Source of the DNA: Tricholomella constricta
Taxonomy: Eukaryota; Basidiomycota; Agaricomycetes; Agaricales; Lyophyllaceae
NCBI GenBank assembly: GCA_013368375.1
Contig: JAACJP010000027.1
Span: 124,001 to 188,000 of the forward strand
Reading direction: 5' to 3'
Length of the DNA: 64,000 nt
This document shows, one piece after another, positions 1-11,344 of this stretch. The translations under genes were made by a program, and so were the position numbers. The notes below the pieces were generated by a model. The model was given only the letters and a program-made list of their open reading frames with translations. It did no database searches and was not told where the DNA came from. Each line of letters begins with the position of its first letter. Position 1 is the first letter of the stretch.

Positions 1-861
1 AATGATCCTTCAGATAACGGAACCAATGTTACACTGCTTTTTGCTGATTTTCAACACAGTCTTCAAGCTTCATAAGCGAATCGCTTGATAAACCTGTCCT
101 GAAGTCCTTACACATCCATATCATGCGAAATTCTGAATGCGTTCATTACGCCGTGGTCGTCCTCGTCACGTCGATGGGATCTTAGCCCTGGACATAAGCG
201 TTCAATTGCCGTTTCCGGGATACTGAGGGACTCCCTCGACACCCCTCACAGAACAATCATCACTGTCTTCGTCCTGCAACAATGATATCTAACTCGCCGG
301 TAGCACGAGGGATGCACGTTGAGGACCAGATTGAACTTGCCAGAAACTCAAAGAGTTTGATTGGCTCTATTGTTCGGCGCGTTCAGTTTTTAACACAACC
401 TTTTTGGACTAGGATATCATTTAGCTTCGGCCTTGAAGCTTGATCATGCACATGCTTCGACCTTCAACCGACAGATCTTTTCAACAGGTGCGCTAGGTTA
501 AGTGTAACTTGATTGCTAAATTTTGAACTGAGCTGATCAAAAACATACAGGCCGTGCGTCCCCATCATGATCTCTTCAAAGGAAGCGCCTCAATGTTACA
601 TTGCGACCCTACGGTCGATGATCCGAGTAACGTTCAATCAATGAGCACGGACCACTTAATCCCGGCCTTCTGTCGTCTGCTGAAGTCAACAGTAATCTAG
701 TTAATGGCCCCACACAAGAAAACAATTTACTATTTTCACTGATTTCGATCTAATCACGGATAACAAAACGTTGTACGTAACAGTCGTTGTTTAGGCGAGG
801 CACCGATTGTAATTTGCCAGCGTGAAGAATCCTCACTCTGTACTTGAGCCACCACGGTAAG
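1..861. other. Intergenic, no gene recognised
   Basis: No long open frame, splice-consistent exon chain or familiar motif is visible on either strand. The right part presumably holds the promoter and 5' leader of the dynamin-like gene that starts at 862. I see no clear TATA box or repeat here. Confidence 0.5.
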
Positions 862-1865
862 ATGGTGTCCAAGCCCAGTGAGCTCTCTGCAAGTCAGTAT
901 GCGACGCGCCGGAAGGAACTCCTTACGCTTTTGAAGCAACTACGCGCGACCGGGTCTGATTTTTCTCTTTGTCCATTCACGTCGTTCCATTTCACTGACA
1001 ATGGACTACAAGATCCCAGGCTGAACTCGACCTCCCCAGGATCACGGTCATCGGAAATCAGAGCGCTGGTAGGCTTGCGTCTCTTTGTCAAACATGATGA
1101 CGCTTATGATGACGCTTATGGGGTTATAAGGCAAGTCAAGCGTCGTGGAAGCGATATCGGGAGTAAGCGACCAATCGCTTCGACGGATATGTCCGTCCGA
1201 CTGATTACCATGCTAGATAACTGTGCCCCGCGACGCTGGCACATGTACACGTTGTCCAATGGAGTGCCGACTCTCCTCGACGACGGGCAGCTGGACTTGT
1301 CATATATCCATTCGCCGCGAATACGACGCGTCTGGGAATATTATGGAGAAGGTCTCGGAGGCTCCTTTCGGACGGGTCATTACTGATAAGAAGGACGTCG
1401 AACTTGCACTTCGTCGCGCTCAAGTCGCTGTGCTGAATCCTCACCTCAACCCCTCTGATATCCTCAGAGCGTCCACTGAACAGCTCACCAAGCCCCCTTT
1501 TTTGTCGCAGCAAACACTGGACTTCTCTCGCGACACTATCTGTATTGATCTTGAAGGTCCTGAGTTGACCGACTTATCGTTCATCGACCTTCCTGGTATG
1601 AGATATCCTGCATACGTCACGATTTTTACGCGAATAACGCTATCTCTTAGGTCTGATTCAGAATGCGGAACCCAGAACGGTCAAGTTGGTCGAGGACATG
1701 GTGGTATCGCATATCAAGGGAAATTGCCTCATCCTTGTCGCACTACCGATGACTGGTCGGTCGCATCCTCATACTACTTGATTGCCATTAACGCTTCCTC
1801 AGACGATATCGAAAACCAGAAGGCTCTCCGGTTGGCTCGTCAGGAAGATCCAGACGGTCGTCGTA

Positions 1866-1902
1866 TGGTGCAGTTCACCTAGTCACCGCAAAGTGAGAAC
1901 AA
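1866..1902 (+). repeat. Left terminal inverted repeat of the Tc1/mariner-type element
   Basis: The 37 bases starting TGGTGCAGTTCACC match the reverse complement of 4997-5033 with one mismatch. The repeat begins immediately after the TA at 1864-1865. Confidence 0.92.
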
Positions 1903-2082
1903 GCGCAAAATCAGCCGGCGGGGCGCAAAAATTTGAGATTTACCGGATGTCGAGCTTGGTACATAGCTCAAAAATGTACTCAAAGATATATACGTAATAT
2001 GAGAGTAAATCGAGACAAGTTAAGATAATTGTATGTAGGGAGGCAAAGCGCAGTGCTTCTGAGAAATAAACTTCATACCCAA

Positions 2083-4775
2083 ATGCCTCGCAAAAAAAAA
2101 TCTGTTCTCCTCGCCGCTGCTCGTGCTCGTGAAGGTAAGCGCGCGAAAAGCCTTTCGAAGACACCAATCGAGATATCGAGCGACTCCGAAGTCTGCAGTT
2201 GGGATGGTGGTGTCAACCATGCACCAACATCGGATAGTGAGCTTTGCCTCACTGATTCAGATATGGAGTCGGACTGCGAAGAGTTCTCGGACCTGGATGG
2301 AGAAGAATTGGCCCAGTGCATTGAAGAGGAGCTGAAGAAAAATGGCTTACCATCATCTCTGGCCATCATCATGCAGTCCGTTGGCCAGGCAAAGGTGTGG
2401 AAGAAGGCGGAGCAGGACCGGGCTAAAGGATATAATGGGCTGTCGTTGAGGACCAAACAGTTTCATGCGCAGGAGGCGCGGAAAAAGGAAGCGAAGGACG
2501 AGGTTCTGCGCAAAAGGTGAGTACTCAAAGATATATTTCGAAAGGTCAATACTCACCTATTTAATTTCAGCAAGGGCGCAGATATGATGCGCTCGTTCGT
2601 CTTGAGATCCAAACGCACTTCCTGCGCAACATCAAGCTCAACTTTGAGTTCAGCAATGTCGGTGGCTCCCGTGCTGCAACAAACCGGCGCTTCGGACGAG
2701 CCACAACCATCCACCACATCACTGTCGTCGTCATCGCTGCAGGCTGACGTTGATGATATATTTCGTGGATACCTTTCAGATGCGTCCGAACTCGACGACC
2801 TTGCAAGCGATAGCGGTGATGTCGCTGATGATGAAAATGATGACTGTCAGTCCACCACGATCATCGACGAGCAGACAAACTCAGCAGTGGACTCACCGTT
2901 GCACTCCACGGCCGCTCACGAAGATCGATTCCCCATCCGCCCACCGCCACCACTGAAGCGTCGAAAACTTGAGGTGCCCGTCAGAGTGGCCAAAGCAAAG
3001 GCACGCGAACAGCGCCAGAAGCGCCTTGAAAAGGCCTTGGATGATATCACCACCATCCTCAGATCCGAGCGCATGGTCTTTCATGCTGGCAAGGCCGGCC
3101 TCGAAACATATCGGGTGCGAGCAATCCAGAGCTATCTTCGGATGGTGCTGCACAATGCTCGGCGCACCATGGACGCGTCGGAGCGTGCTGCTGAGAGTCA
3201 TGGATTTTCGGCGAAGTATGGTGGGCGGCAGGTGAGAACATGGGTGAAGGAGTGGGTGGAGAACAGAACCTTGCCGAAATCTCGTCGTGGGTGCCATCGC
3301 AAGTCGTTCTCACTGTTGTCCGACCCTGAAATCCGTGCCGAGATGCGCTCATATGTCCGCTCCAACAAATGGGCCATGGATCCTTCGAAGCTGGCTGCCT
3401 TCAGTGAAAACAGAATGGTACCCGAGGTTGCCAAAGAATACCTGCGCCATATCATTGACAAGGAAATGCCGCAAGGTTTGAAGCGGTACATGGAGCTGGA
3501 TCTCTTTCCGCGTGTTCAGTTGAAGGTTGGAAAGGGGGTTTCACTCAGTACAGCTCGACGATGGTTGCGCAAAGAGGGCTTTGACTATATCGAGCATCGC
3601 AAGGGCTTGTATTACGATGGCCATGAACGGGTGGATGTCGTTGAATACCGCCAAAACAAATTCTTGCCACAGATGGATGAATACCGGCGTCGTTTGGTCG
3701 AGTACGTGGTTGGTGATATCGAGAAGGAAGTTACAAAGTCACAAGGAAATTTTGTCGAGACTCGGCTGGTACTATTGGCGCACGATGAAATGACTGCTCA
3801 AGCAAACGATGGGAGGAAGAGGAGCTGGGTACTCGAGGGGGAGCAGCCATTGAAGAAGAAGGGCGTTGGGCGTGGTCTTCATCAAAGCGATGTTGTATGC
3901 TCAACGCATGGGTGGCTTCCAGAAGCTAGCCAGACTCTTGAGTATGGGAAGAATTACGAAGGGTATTGGACAGGGGAGTTATTTGTCAAACAGGTGTGCG
4001 CTCTCACTGCCCTTGAATGATGCTCTCATAATAGACACTTCAATAGCTCATCGAGAAAATCATTCCGACGTTCGAGAAATACCACGGGGCTGGTTACAAA
4101 GCCCTCATTCTGGTCGACAACTCTCAAGGCCACTCAGCGTATGCAGAAGATGCGCTTCTTGCGACTCGAATGAATATGCGTCCAGGAGGAAAGCAAGCCC
4201 GTCTCAAGGACGGCTGGTTCATGCGCGATGGGGAAAAGGTTGCACAGAAAATGATCTTTCCTGTTGATCATCCTGTGTTTCCTGATCAACCGAAAGGCAT
4301 GAAGCAAGTCCTAGTTGAGCGGGGACTATGGCGCAATGGCCTTCTCATGCAGTGTAAGCCAAAATGTCTCGCAGGCGCACTCAATTGCTGCGCAAAGAGG
4401 ATTCTCGAGCTTCAGCCTGATTTCCAGGCTCAAAAGTCTCTTGTTCAAGAGGTTATCGAAGCTGCAGGCCATTGCTGCATTTTCCTTCCCAAATTTCACT
4501 GTGAACTCAACTTCATAGAGTTTTTTTGGGGTGCAGTGAAGCGCTACCTGCGCGAGAATTGTGATTACACTTTCACGACGTTGAAGGAGAACATGCCGGA
4601 GGCGCTCAGATCGGTCAGTATCTCGACCATTCGAAAGTGGGAGCACCGTGTGTACCGATGGATGGAAGCTTACAAAGGTGGTTTGGGGGTCAAGGAGGCG
4701 CAGTTCCAGGTCCGGAAGTTCAGCTCCAGGACATACAAGTCGCATCGACGTGTCCCAGAGCAGTTATTTGACTAG
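2083..4775 (+). CDS. DDE transposase of the Tc1/mariner-type element
   Basis: Three exons (2083-2516, 2571-3993, 4047-4775) total 2586 nt and give an open 861-residue protein. Both introns have GT-AG ends. The N-terminal third is acidic and Ser-rich with Lys/Arg clusters. The middle contains a helix-turn-helix-like stretch (STARRWLRKEGF), as expected for DNA binding. Catalytic acidic residues can be assigned by pattern: the Asp in LAHDEMT, the Asp in LILVDNSQGHSAY (typical Tc1/mariner second Asp plus His) and the Glu in CELNFIEFFWG. The enzyme would cut and rejoin its own terminal repeats at TA sites. The ATG at 2083 opens the frame after an in-frame stop-free 5' stretch inside the element. 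No frameshift or stop was seen. Confidence 0.85.
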
Positions 4776-4996
4776 CAACTTATCTAGATCTTATCACAAT
4801 ATACCATATTTAGAAAGCCCCTGATGACTAAGTATCCATATATAGTAATGGCGCAAAATCTGTCGGACGTGAGGAAATAACTCGCTCAGTTTTGAGGCTA
4901 TCGGCAAATGCTCTGGGGCTTTTGTTCCTTTATTCAAAAGGTGCATTTTCCCCAAAGGAATAATATTTTGAGATGAAACTAAAGTACTGATATTTT

Positions 4997-5033
4997 TTGT
5001 TCTTACTTTGCGGTGACTAGGTGAACTGCACCA
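4997..5033 (-). repeat. Right terminal inverted repeat of the Tc1/mariner-type element
   Basis: Inverted partner of 1866-1902, one mismatch in 37 bases. It is followed directly by the duplicated TA (5034-5035) and then by dynamin coding sequence. Confidence 0.92.
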
Positions 5034-7221
5034 TACCATTGGTGCTTACTCGTATCTGCTCGCCTTTATAACAACAGCTAACGAATAGCTAAGGTGTTAT
5101 GACCAAGCCCGATATGCTGACTGCCGGTGCCACGAAAGCTCGAGATATCTGGCTTGACATCATCGAAGGACGACGACACCCACTGGTTCATGGCTATTAC
5201 TGCACACGTCAACCAGACGATGCTCAAAGGGCTTCGAATATCACTGTGAATGAGGCGCGAGCTGCTGAAGCAGGCTTCTTTGCCAGTACTCACCCATGGT
5301 CGGTCTCGCCGAGAAAGGATAGGTTTGGGACGATCCATCTTGTCTCGTCTTTGAGTAAACTCCTCGTCGGGATCATCAATGAAACGTACGTTTGTATTCA
5401 TCTCGTTCCACGGCCGTCCGTCATTATATCTTGCACTAGGCTCCCGAGGATTACGGCAGAGGCTGCAACTAAACTCAATGCCTGTGATCGCGAGCTCCGT
5501 ATGCTTCCGAATGAAATTGAGGGGGATCCAGCGACCTACATGCTTAAGTTGTTGACTGGCTTCTGCGATGACGTACAACATGCTGTCTACGACGGCCTTA
5601 AAGGGAACCAACTCATCCATCAGAATGGAGACGCCTACAGGGCCTTCAAGTCCGCTATCCGTCAATCGGCACCGAACTTTATCCCTGCGATTTCTTACAC
5701 CAGGAATGGATCAGAAGACCACGATGGGACGTCCAGAACGTCTTTACGGGTCGATGAGCTGACGAGATCGACATCGTTCTATCTGAATGACATGCGCGAT
5801 CATATTCGCAAGTGAGTTCTGGCGCCCTTGTGCCATTCTCCTGTCATTTAAATACGACCCAGGTCTATCACCCGGGAGCTTCCCAATAACGTCCCTTATT
5901 CCTCGAAGGCATTCCTGATCAACAAGTTCCAAGCAGGGTGGCAATCGGCCGTCGATGTTTGCTTTGCCGCCGTGCGGGAGCAAATGGAGAAGATGCTAGA
6001 GAAACGTATCGAGAAGGTGTTCTACCGGTATGACAATCTCAAAGGCCATATTCGGTGGGTGCCTCGTATATGATTGATTTCTGTTTCGCTCACCTGGCAC
6101 GGTGTTCAGGATTTTCGTCTCTGAAATCATGCAAAGTCATTATGACCTTTGCTCCGCGATCCTCCAGCCTTTACTGAAAGTCGAAGCAACACCGTTCACC
6201 CAAAATACCCATTACCTAGCTGACTCCCACGCCAAATGGTTGTCGATATATAAGGACGCTAGGAGCAAAGGCGACGTGCCATCTCACAACCAGAGGAAGC
6301 GTAGGAACAGCGGCCAAGGTTGGTTGCCCTTAATACCTATATCACTTTCTCATGCAAGATCGAAATATTCCACAGACGGCCAGCCTCTCAAGAAGAGGCG
6401 CAAAACGGATGGCGGTCAGGCTCCAGTGCCGAGCAAAACGAAGGTCGTTAAGTCACCGGCGGGTACGAACACTGAGTCTTTATATTCTCATCATGTACTG
6501 ACTCGCTCATTTCGGGGGGTGGGGTGTTGTAGTTCCGGCTAAAGATAGCAGAGCAAAAAAAGAACTTGCTCCTGTCAAAGCCAAATCATCCAAGAGGAAG
6601 CATGCACCGAAAGACGACGAGTCTTCCGATGAATCTTCGAGCGATGATTCTGAAGATGAGGAATCCTCTGATGATCCTCCTCAAAAATCTGAGAACAAAC
6701 CGTCCTCCGATGATCGTACCATCGATACCGATGACGATGAGCCGTCTGACAAGGAACAACAGACCCCGCTGTCAATATCAACAAGGCTCTCGCGGCACTG
6801 TCAGCTTTGGGTTATCATGGTCTCACCGCTGAGGACCTTGGAAAACTGAAGGCACCCGACGATTATGAAACCGAACTGAACGTTATGGCAGAAGTCCGAG
6901 GCTATTTCCAAATTGCGTACAAGGCAAGCACTTTCCCCGTCGCCTATTGTGGGCTTAAATCGACGCTGACCACTGTCCTTCCAGCGTGTCATTGACAACG
7001 TCCCTGCCATGATCGATCATATGTTCGTAAAGGCGATCGCTGAGAATATGCAGTCCTCCTTGATCTCGAAGCTGGCCCTTGGAACAACGGATGCGACCGA
7101 GCGATGCAGCATGTATCTCGCAGAAAATCCAATGGTAGTCGTCAGAAGGAAGGAGTTGGCTGCTAGGAAGCAAAGATTGGAAGAGGTCAAGCACGCGCTT
7201 CAGACCTTTGGTCTTTCTTGA

Positions 7222-8065
7222 GCAGGACTGCAAGAAGGCAGCGCGTCCACTGAGTCTTGGATGTTTCATGATCAATAATGCTGAAAGTATCGTGATGCGA
7301 GGAACACATCAATCATATAGTAATAGTAGTAGTATAGTAATTAACCCGGTTCATGGCGTCGATAATTTGGCCCCTCTCACACACCGTGAGTTCACGGCAC
7401 GCAATGCAGTTCGAACCAATTAGAAACCGTGGGGCATGACAGAAATTACGAAGAGTTGTTTAGGCATCGAGCGAAACACAAGACAGCCCGTCCGCGCGCG
7501 TCGGCTACCAACATAAGTCAGCAGGTAACGGATCTGGTATATTTGCTCGCACCTAGATGACACATTCTGTCATGCCACCGTCTCAATGACCAAAGCTATC
7601 CTTTTTACATGCTACATGGTTGCACCTCTACTGCGTAGCGTCGTTGATCAGTTCTTGCACGGTAAATACATTCTCCATACTGCAGGCCGCAAGGAATGAA
7701 ACGGTAGGACTTGACGATTCTCGTGGAAGGCTTTTGCCTTACTTGAGTTCCATGGTGCGAGTAGTCGGGGATACTGCGAGGTCAGCCGTCCCAAGAGGCA
7801 TCAAAAGGGCTATCACTGATCTACTAAGAATAGTAGGCAAGAGATAGGATGACTTGACTCGGCCATTGAAGTGTAAGCGGGCTTGGGGACTCCTGAGAGT
7901 TGCGAAGCTTGGGCTTGTGACCAGGATTGTGCAACACAACGAAATGGTTGCCTTTCTCAGATCTTCATGATAAACTAAATTTCCGTTGCTGGGCTCTTTA
8001 AGTCCCCGATCGTAAATTGATCGTTACGTTCCTCGACTTCCACCCCCACATTATACCTTGTTACA
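7222..8065. other. Intergenic between dynamin-like gene and aldehyde dehydrogenase
   Basis: I found no convincing exon on either strand. A short AT-rich simple stretch with repeated AGTAAT/AGTAGT lies near 7318-7342. The last few hundred bases before 8066 should include the aldehyde dehydrogenase promoter. Confidence 0.45.
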
Positions 8066-10116
8066 ATGTCTGCTACTCCGGTTGACGAGATTGCTCAGGT
8101 GAGTTCAATTTGGCGTCGAATAGTATCGTCAAATTACCAAATCTCTCTCCATTAGATCCATGCCACTCTACGCACAACGTTTCGGAAAGGCGTCACAAGG
8201 CCCCTTGCATGGCGGCGACATCAACTGCTCCAGCTCGCACTAATGATGCAAGAGAACGTGGATGCCTTTGCGGATTCTCTCGAGGCGGATCTTGGAAAGC
8301 CCAGGATGGAGGCCATCGCCACCGAGGTCGGCGTCATCTATGAGAGAGCGACGATCTGTGCGCAGAATTTAGAGGAATGGACGAAGCCACAAGCTGTCGA
8401 GGTACCAGAATGGCAACAATCTTGGTCACCGACAGTCCACAAGGGTGCTAAAGGGACTATTCTCATCATTTCGTAAGGGCCACATGCCCCTATTCCGTTT
8501 TCCGACGCTGACTTAATTTATGCTCATCGCGAAGGCCTTGGAACTACCCATTAATCCTGACGCTCCAGCCACTTTATGGAGCAATCTCAGCAGGATGTTG
8601 CGCTGTCATCAAGGCATCTGAAGTAGCACCGAACTACGCTACGCTTCTTGCGCGACTGCTACCGCAGTACCTTGATCAGTCTGCTTATCGCGTCGTCCTT
8701 GGAGCAGTGCCGGAGATCACCAAGTTATTGGAGTTGCAGTGTATGGACCTTTCTTTTTTTCTCCCGATTCGCTGTTTTTGAATCCCCGTCTCACATGTAG
8801 GGGATCACAGTACGTTGATTAGAAGAATTGCATTTTGGACCTTTCTCATAGCTTTTTAGTTTTTTACACTGGAAACGGACGCGTGGCCCGAATCATCGCC
8901 GCTGCGGCAGCCAAGCACCTTACACCTCTGACCTTGGAACTCGGTGGAAAATCTCCTGTAATCGTCGATGGCACATTTGATATCAGCCTTGCGGCGAAAC
9001 GCATTCTTTGGGGCAAAATAAACAATGCTGGTCAGGTATACTCTTTCATTCCTCTTTACGGCTGCTACCTATTGAACTTGTCGTTTGACAGATCTGCGTT
9101 GCCCCGGACTACGTTGTCGTGCTTCGGGATCAGCAAGACGAGCTCATCGCAGGTCTCAAGTCGGCATATGAGTCGTTCTATCCAAATGGGGCCCTCAACT
9201 CCACCTCGTATGGCCGGATAGTTTCAGACACACACTTCGAGCGCCTCAAGGGTCAGTTGAAAAGGACGCGAGGCGAAGTGGCATTCGGTGGCCAGACCAA
9301 CGAGAAGCGATGGTTCGAGCCGACTATCGTGAAAGATGTCGCGGGCGATGATCCTCTCCTGGAAGAGTACGAGCTTCTGTTTGAGCATTCTCCTTTTCCG
9401 ACTCATTTCGGTGTTTAGAGAGATATTTGGTCCAATTCTCCCCGTGGTGCCTGTTGATAGCGTCGAGGATGCTATCGAATTTATCACTTCTCGGTCAGAA
9501 CCTTGTCAGGTGCCTCGTTTCCTTGTGCGCTGATTAGCTTCTGGATAGCGATCATCCCTTAGTTCTATATGTGTTCACGGAAGACCCCAAGACGAAGGCT
9601 TCAAGTGAGTTCCTTTCCGAGACTTTCTGATCGTTGGCTCAATGAAGCTCAGTCATCGACCGTACCATGAGCGGAAATCTCGTCTTCAATGACACTGTCC
9701 AGCAACTCGCAGGTACTTACGAATGTTTTTCTCACCTACACCCCCTGCTTACGTGTCGAACAGTCAATACCCTACCATTCGGAGGCGTTGGTGAATCAGG
9801 ATGTAAGTGTCAGGGGCACTCCTTCTTGTCTAGATGTTGACTTCGCTGTAGACGGTCGTCAAATTTTGAAGTACAGCTTTGAGAGCTTCACCTATGACCG
9901 GTCCTGCGTCGACATACCCAGAGCGTACGTCCTGTTTTCCAAGCGTTACTTGGTTAGTCCTGACTTCAAGACGTTGGGACGTGTAGAGCCGAACCGACTC
10001 TTGAAATTCGTTATCCACCGTATACCGATAAAAATCTCGCCATCTTGTCTGCACCATTGCGCGCGAAGATACCCGAATCGTCGATTGTCGTCAACGGAAA
10101 TGGTGTTGCCCATTAA
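8066..10116 (+). CDS. Aldehyde dehydrogenase (class 3/fatty-aldehyde type)
   Basis: NAD(P)-dependent oxidation of aldehydes to carboxylic acids. Twelve exons: 8066-8098, 8156-8472, 8535-8740, 8801-8809, 8860-9035, 9092-9366, 9419-9493, 9549-9604, 9653-9712, 9764-9802, 9852-9924 and 9987-10116. They total 1449 nt, a 482-residue protein of normal length for the short class 3 family. Seen: PWNYP of the cofactor pocket, FYTGNGRV (family FTGS-G motif), LELGGKSP with the catalytic Glu, [10 protein letters not shown] with the nucleophilic Cys, EIFGPILPV, and [12 protein letters not shown] near the C-terminus. The nine-base exon 8801-8809 is required to keep frame and to encode the Trp-Asp-His-Ile junction before the FTG-type motif. 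The exact substrate cannot be told from sequence. Confidence 0.93.
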
Positions 10117-10846
10117 TGAGGAACGAATGTGTATCTAACTCATTTATTTGTAACGTCTACCACTTTTGCAACTTCGTACCCCATCGTCGCTTGTGATTCT
10201 TTCCAAGTCAGCACAGGGACATCTAACTCGACACAGGTCACATTCAGAAAAGCTCTCTTTGGGATTACATGGGTTCAACTAAAGCTCAACTGGGTTTCAA
10301 AACTTTTAGCTGCTTGGTCTGCTAGGAGACAAGGCTCTGCATAATGAACTACCGAGCAACCTTCTGAAGGACTTTGCTCTGCGGCGTAATTATTGTATAC
10401 CCTCGACGGGCACCTGGACCTTTCTCTCAATGACCATGTCTTCGCAGCTATGAGGGCGCAACAAGAGGTAGCATTGAATCAAGGCTCATAGACGCAAAAC
10501 TGAATTTATTCTCTTGGAGTCGATGGCAGTAACCTTAAAAACACTCGAGTAAATTTTTAAACACGATCCACTACATAGTAATCCCCATAAATCAATCGAA
10601 CGCGTTTTCCTATCCTCCTCGTGCAGGCCTCCGTTGCTTCATTTTCTGCTCTTCCAGGCCTCTCGACGTTGTTAGGATTTGTCCTTCTCAAGCCGCCTGC
10701 GTCCTACTTACATTGCGTCGCCATGCCCCATGGTGAGTGTCTGCCCATGCAAAGAATGAGAACGACATTCGAATTCGTAGATCATTTGAAAGATGGTTGA
10801 GGTTCAACCACGCCCGCGTGAATTATGTACAAAATAGTAAGTACAT
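10117..10846. other. Intergenic, no gene recognised
   Basis: No exon chain or conserved motif is visible. The stretch lies between the aldehyde dehydrogenase stop codon and the 8-bp target duplication (10847-10854) of the MITE to its right. Confidence 0.45.
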
Positions 10847-10854
10847 ACATTGCT

Positions 10855-11271
10855 AGGCCCCGGGAAGCTCCCGGATATGTTTGTCGGCCAAACCCCCCAA
10901 AATCGGCCCGAAATACGCAATATTTCTGGCGTAAAATACGCAATGTCCGACAGGGTTTTCATGAGATATATGTCACGTGTGGGGTATCAGGCCTTCACCT
11001 CACAAAAAAGCAATATGACGCGTTGAATTTCAATGAACGGACCAGAGATAATCTGTACAGATGCCGGGTGCTGCCAACTTATCTAAACAGGATTGCACAA
11101 CCTACCCTGAGGAATTTTTTTTTGCTGCTGGCCCTCAAATACGCAATATTGGGACAAGGATCTGGGCCACTGGGCCTCAAATACGCAATGTACCGACAGG
11201 AAAAAAGCCATTTTCGGACCCTCAAATACGCTATTTTTCTGACAAACATATATGGGAGCTTCCCGGGGCCT
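10855..11271. mobile_element. hAT-type MITE, 417 bp, with 8-bp target duplication
   Basis: The ends are inverted repeats of about 32 bases: AGGCCCCGGGAAGCTCCC at the left and its reverse complement at the right, followed inward by imperfectly matched ATATGTTTGTC sequence. The element is bordered by the direct repeat ACATTGCT at 10847-10854 and 11272-11279. Eight-base duplications and lack of coding capacity fit a non-autonomous hAT element. The interior carries several copies of AAATACGCAAT or a close variant, in both halves, probably transposase-binding subterminal repeats. It lies 73 bp beyond the stop codon of the minus-strand GTPase gene and may sit in that gene's 3' untranslated region. 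Confidence 0.88.
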
Positions 11272-11344
11272 ACATTGCTTGTATTGTCTTCCATGCTTGT
11301 CGACGAAGTCGATGTGATATAAAAGAAAATTTCGACGAAAGCCA

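Larger units (their letters stand above)
1866..5033 (+). mobile_element. Complete Tc1/mariner-type DNA transposon (3168 bp)
   Basis: The element has near-perfect 37-bp terminal inverted repeats and is flanked by a TA dinucleotide on both sides (1864-1865 and 5034-5035), the target duplication of the IS630-Tc1-mariner superfamily. It carries one spliced DDE transposase gene on the + strand. Removing the element and one TA restores the dynamin reading frame exactly, through Asp-Pro-Asp-Gly-Arg-Arg-Thr-Ile-Gly at the G4 side of the GTPase domain. The near-identical inverted repeats and open transposase frame suggest a young, possibly active copy. I cannot name the element family. Confidence 0.92.
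862..7221 (+). pseudogene. Dynamin-like large GTPase, interrupted by a DNA transposon
   Basis: Dynamins hydrolyse GTP to remodel or cut membranes. I place 14 exons: 862-953, 1013-1068, 1131-1162, 1217-1595, 1651-1755, 1803-1865 joined to 5036-5041 (split by the transposon), 5094-5385, 5440-5811, 5863-6054, 6110-6318, 6376-6462, 6533-6715, 6763-6923 and 6985-7221. Without the insert these total 2466 nt, exactly 822 codons. Seen: P-loop GNQSAGKSS, switch region GTCTR, DLPG and TKPD of the GTPase domain, then the middle/stalk domain, and a GED-like C-terminus. Between stalk and GED is an unusual linker with basic patches (KRRN, KKRRK) and a long Ser/Asp/Glu run. The intron at 6924-6984 has a GC donor. 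With the transposon in place, translation stops just inside the insert, so this allele should not make full-length protein. The specific dynamin subfamily is not clear to me. Confidence 0.88.

Noticed and set aside
844..1386. Long plus-strand frame running through the first dynamin exons
   Set aside because: It reads through introns; the conserved P-loop is in another frame, and four short introns explain the region.
6716..6762. Apparent frameshift in the dynamin-like gene between the Ser/Asp-rich run and the GED-like region
   Set aside because: A 47-nt intron with GTACC donor and CAG acceptor joins the frames exactly, and the total coding length is then divisible by three.
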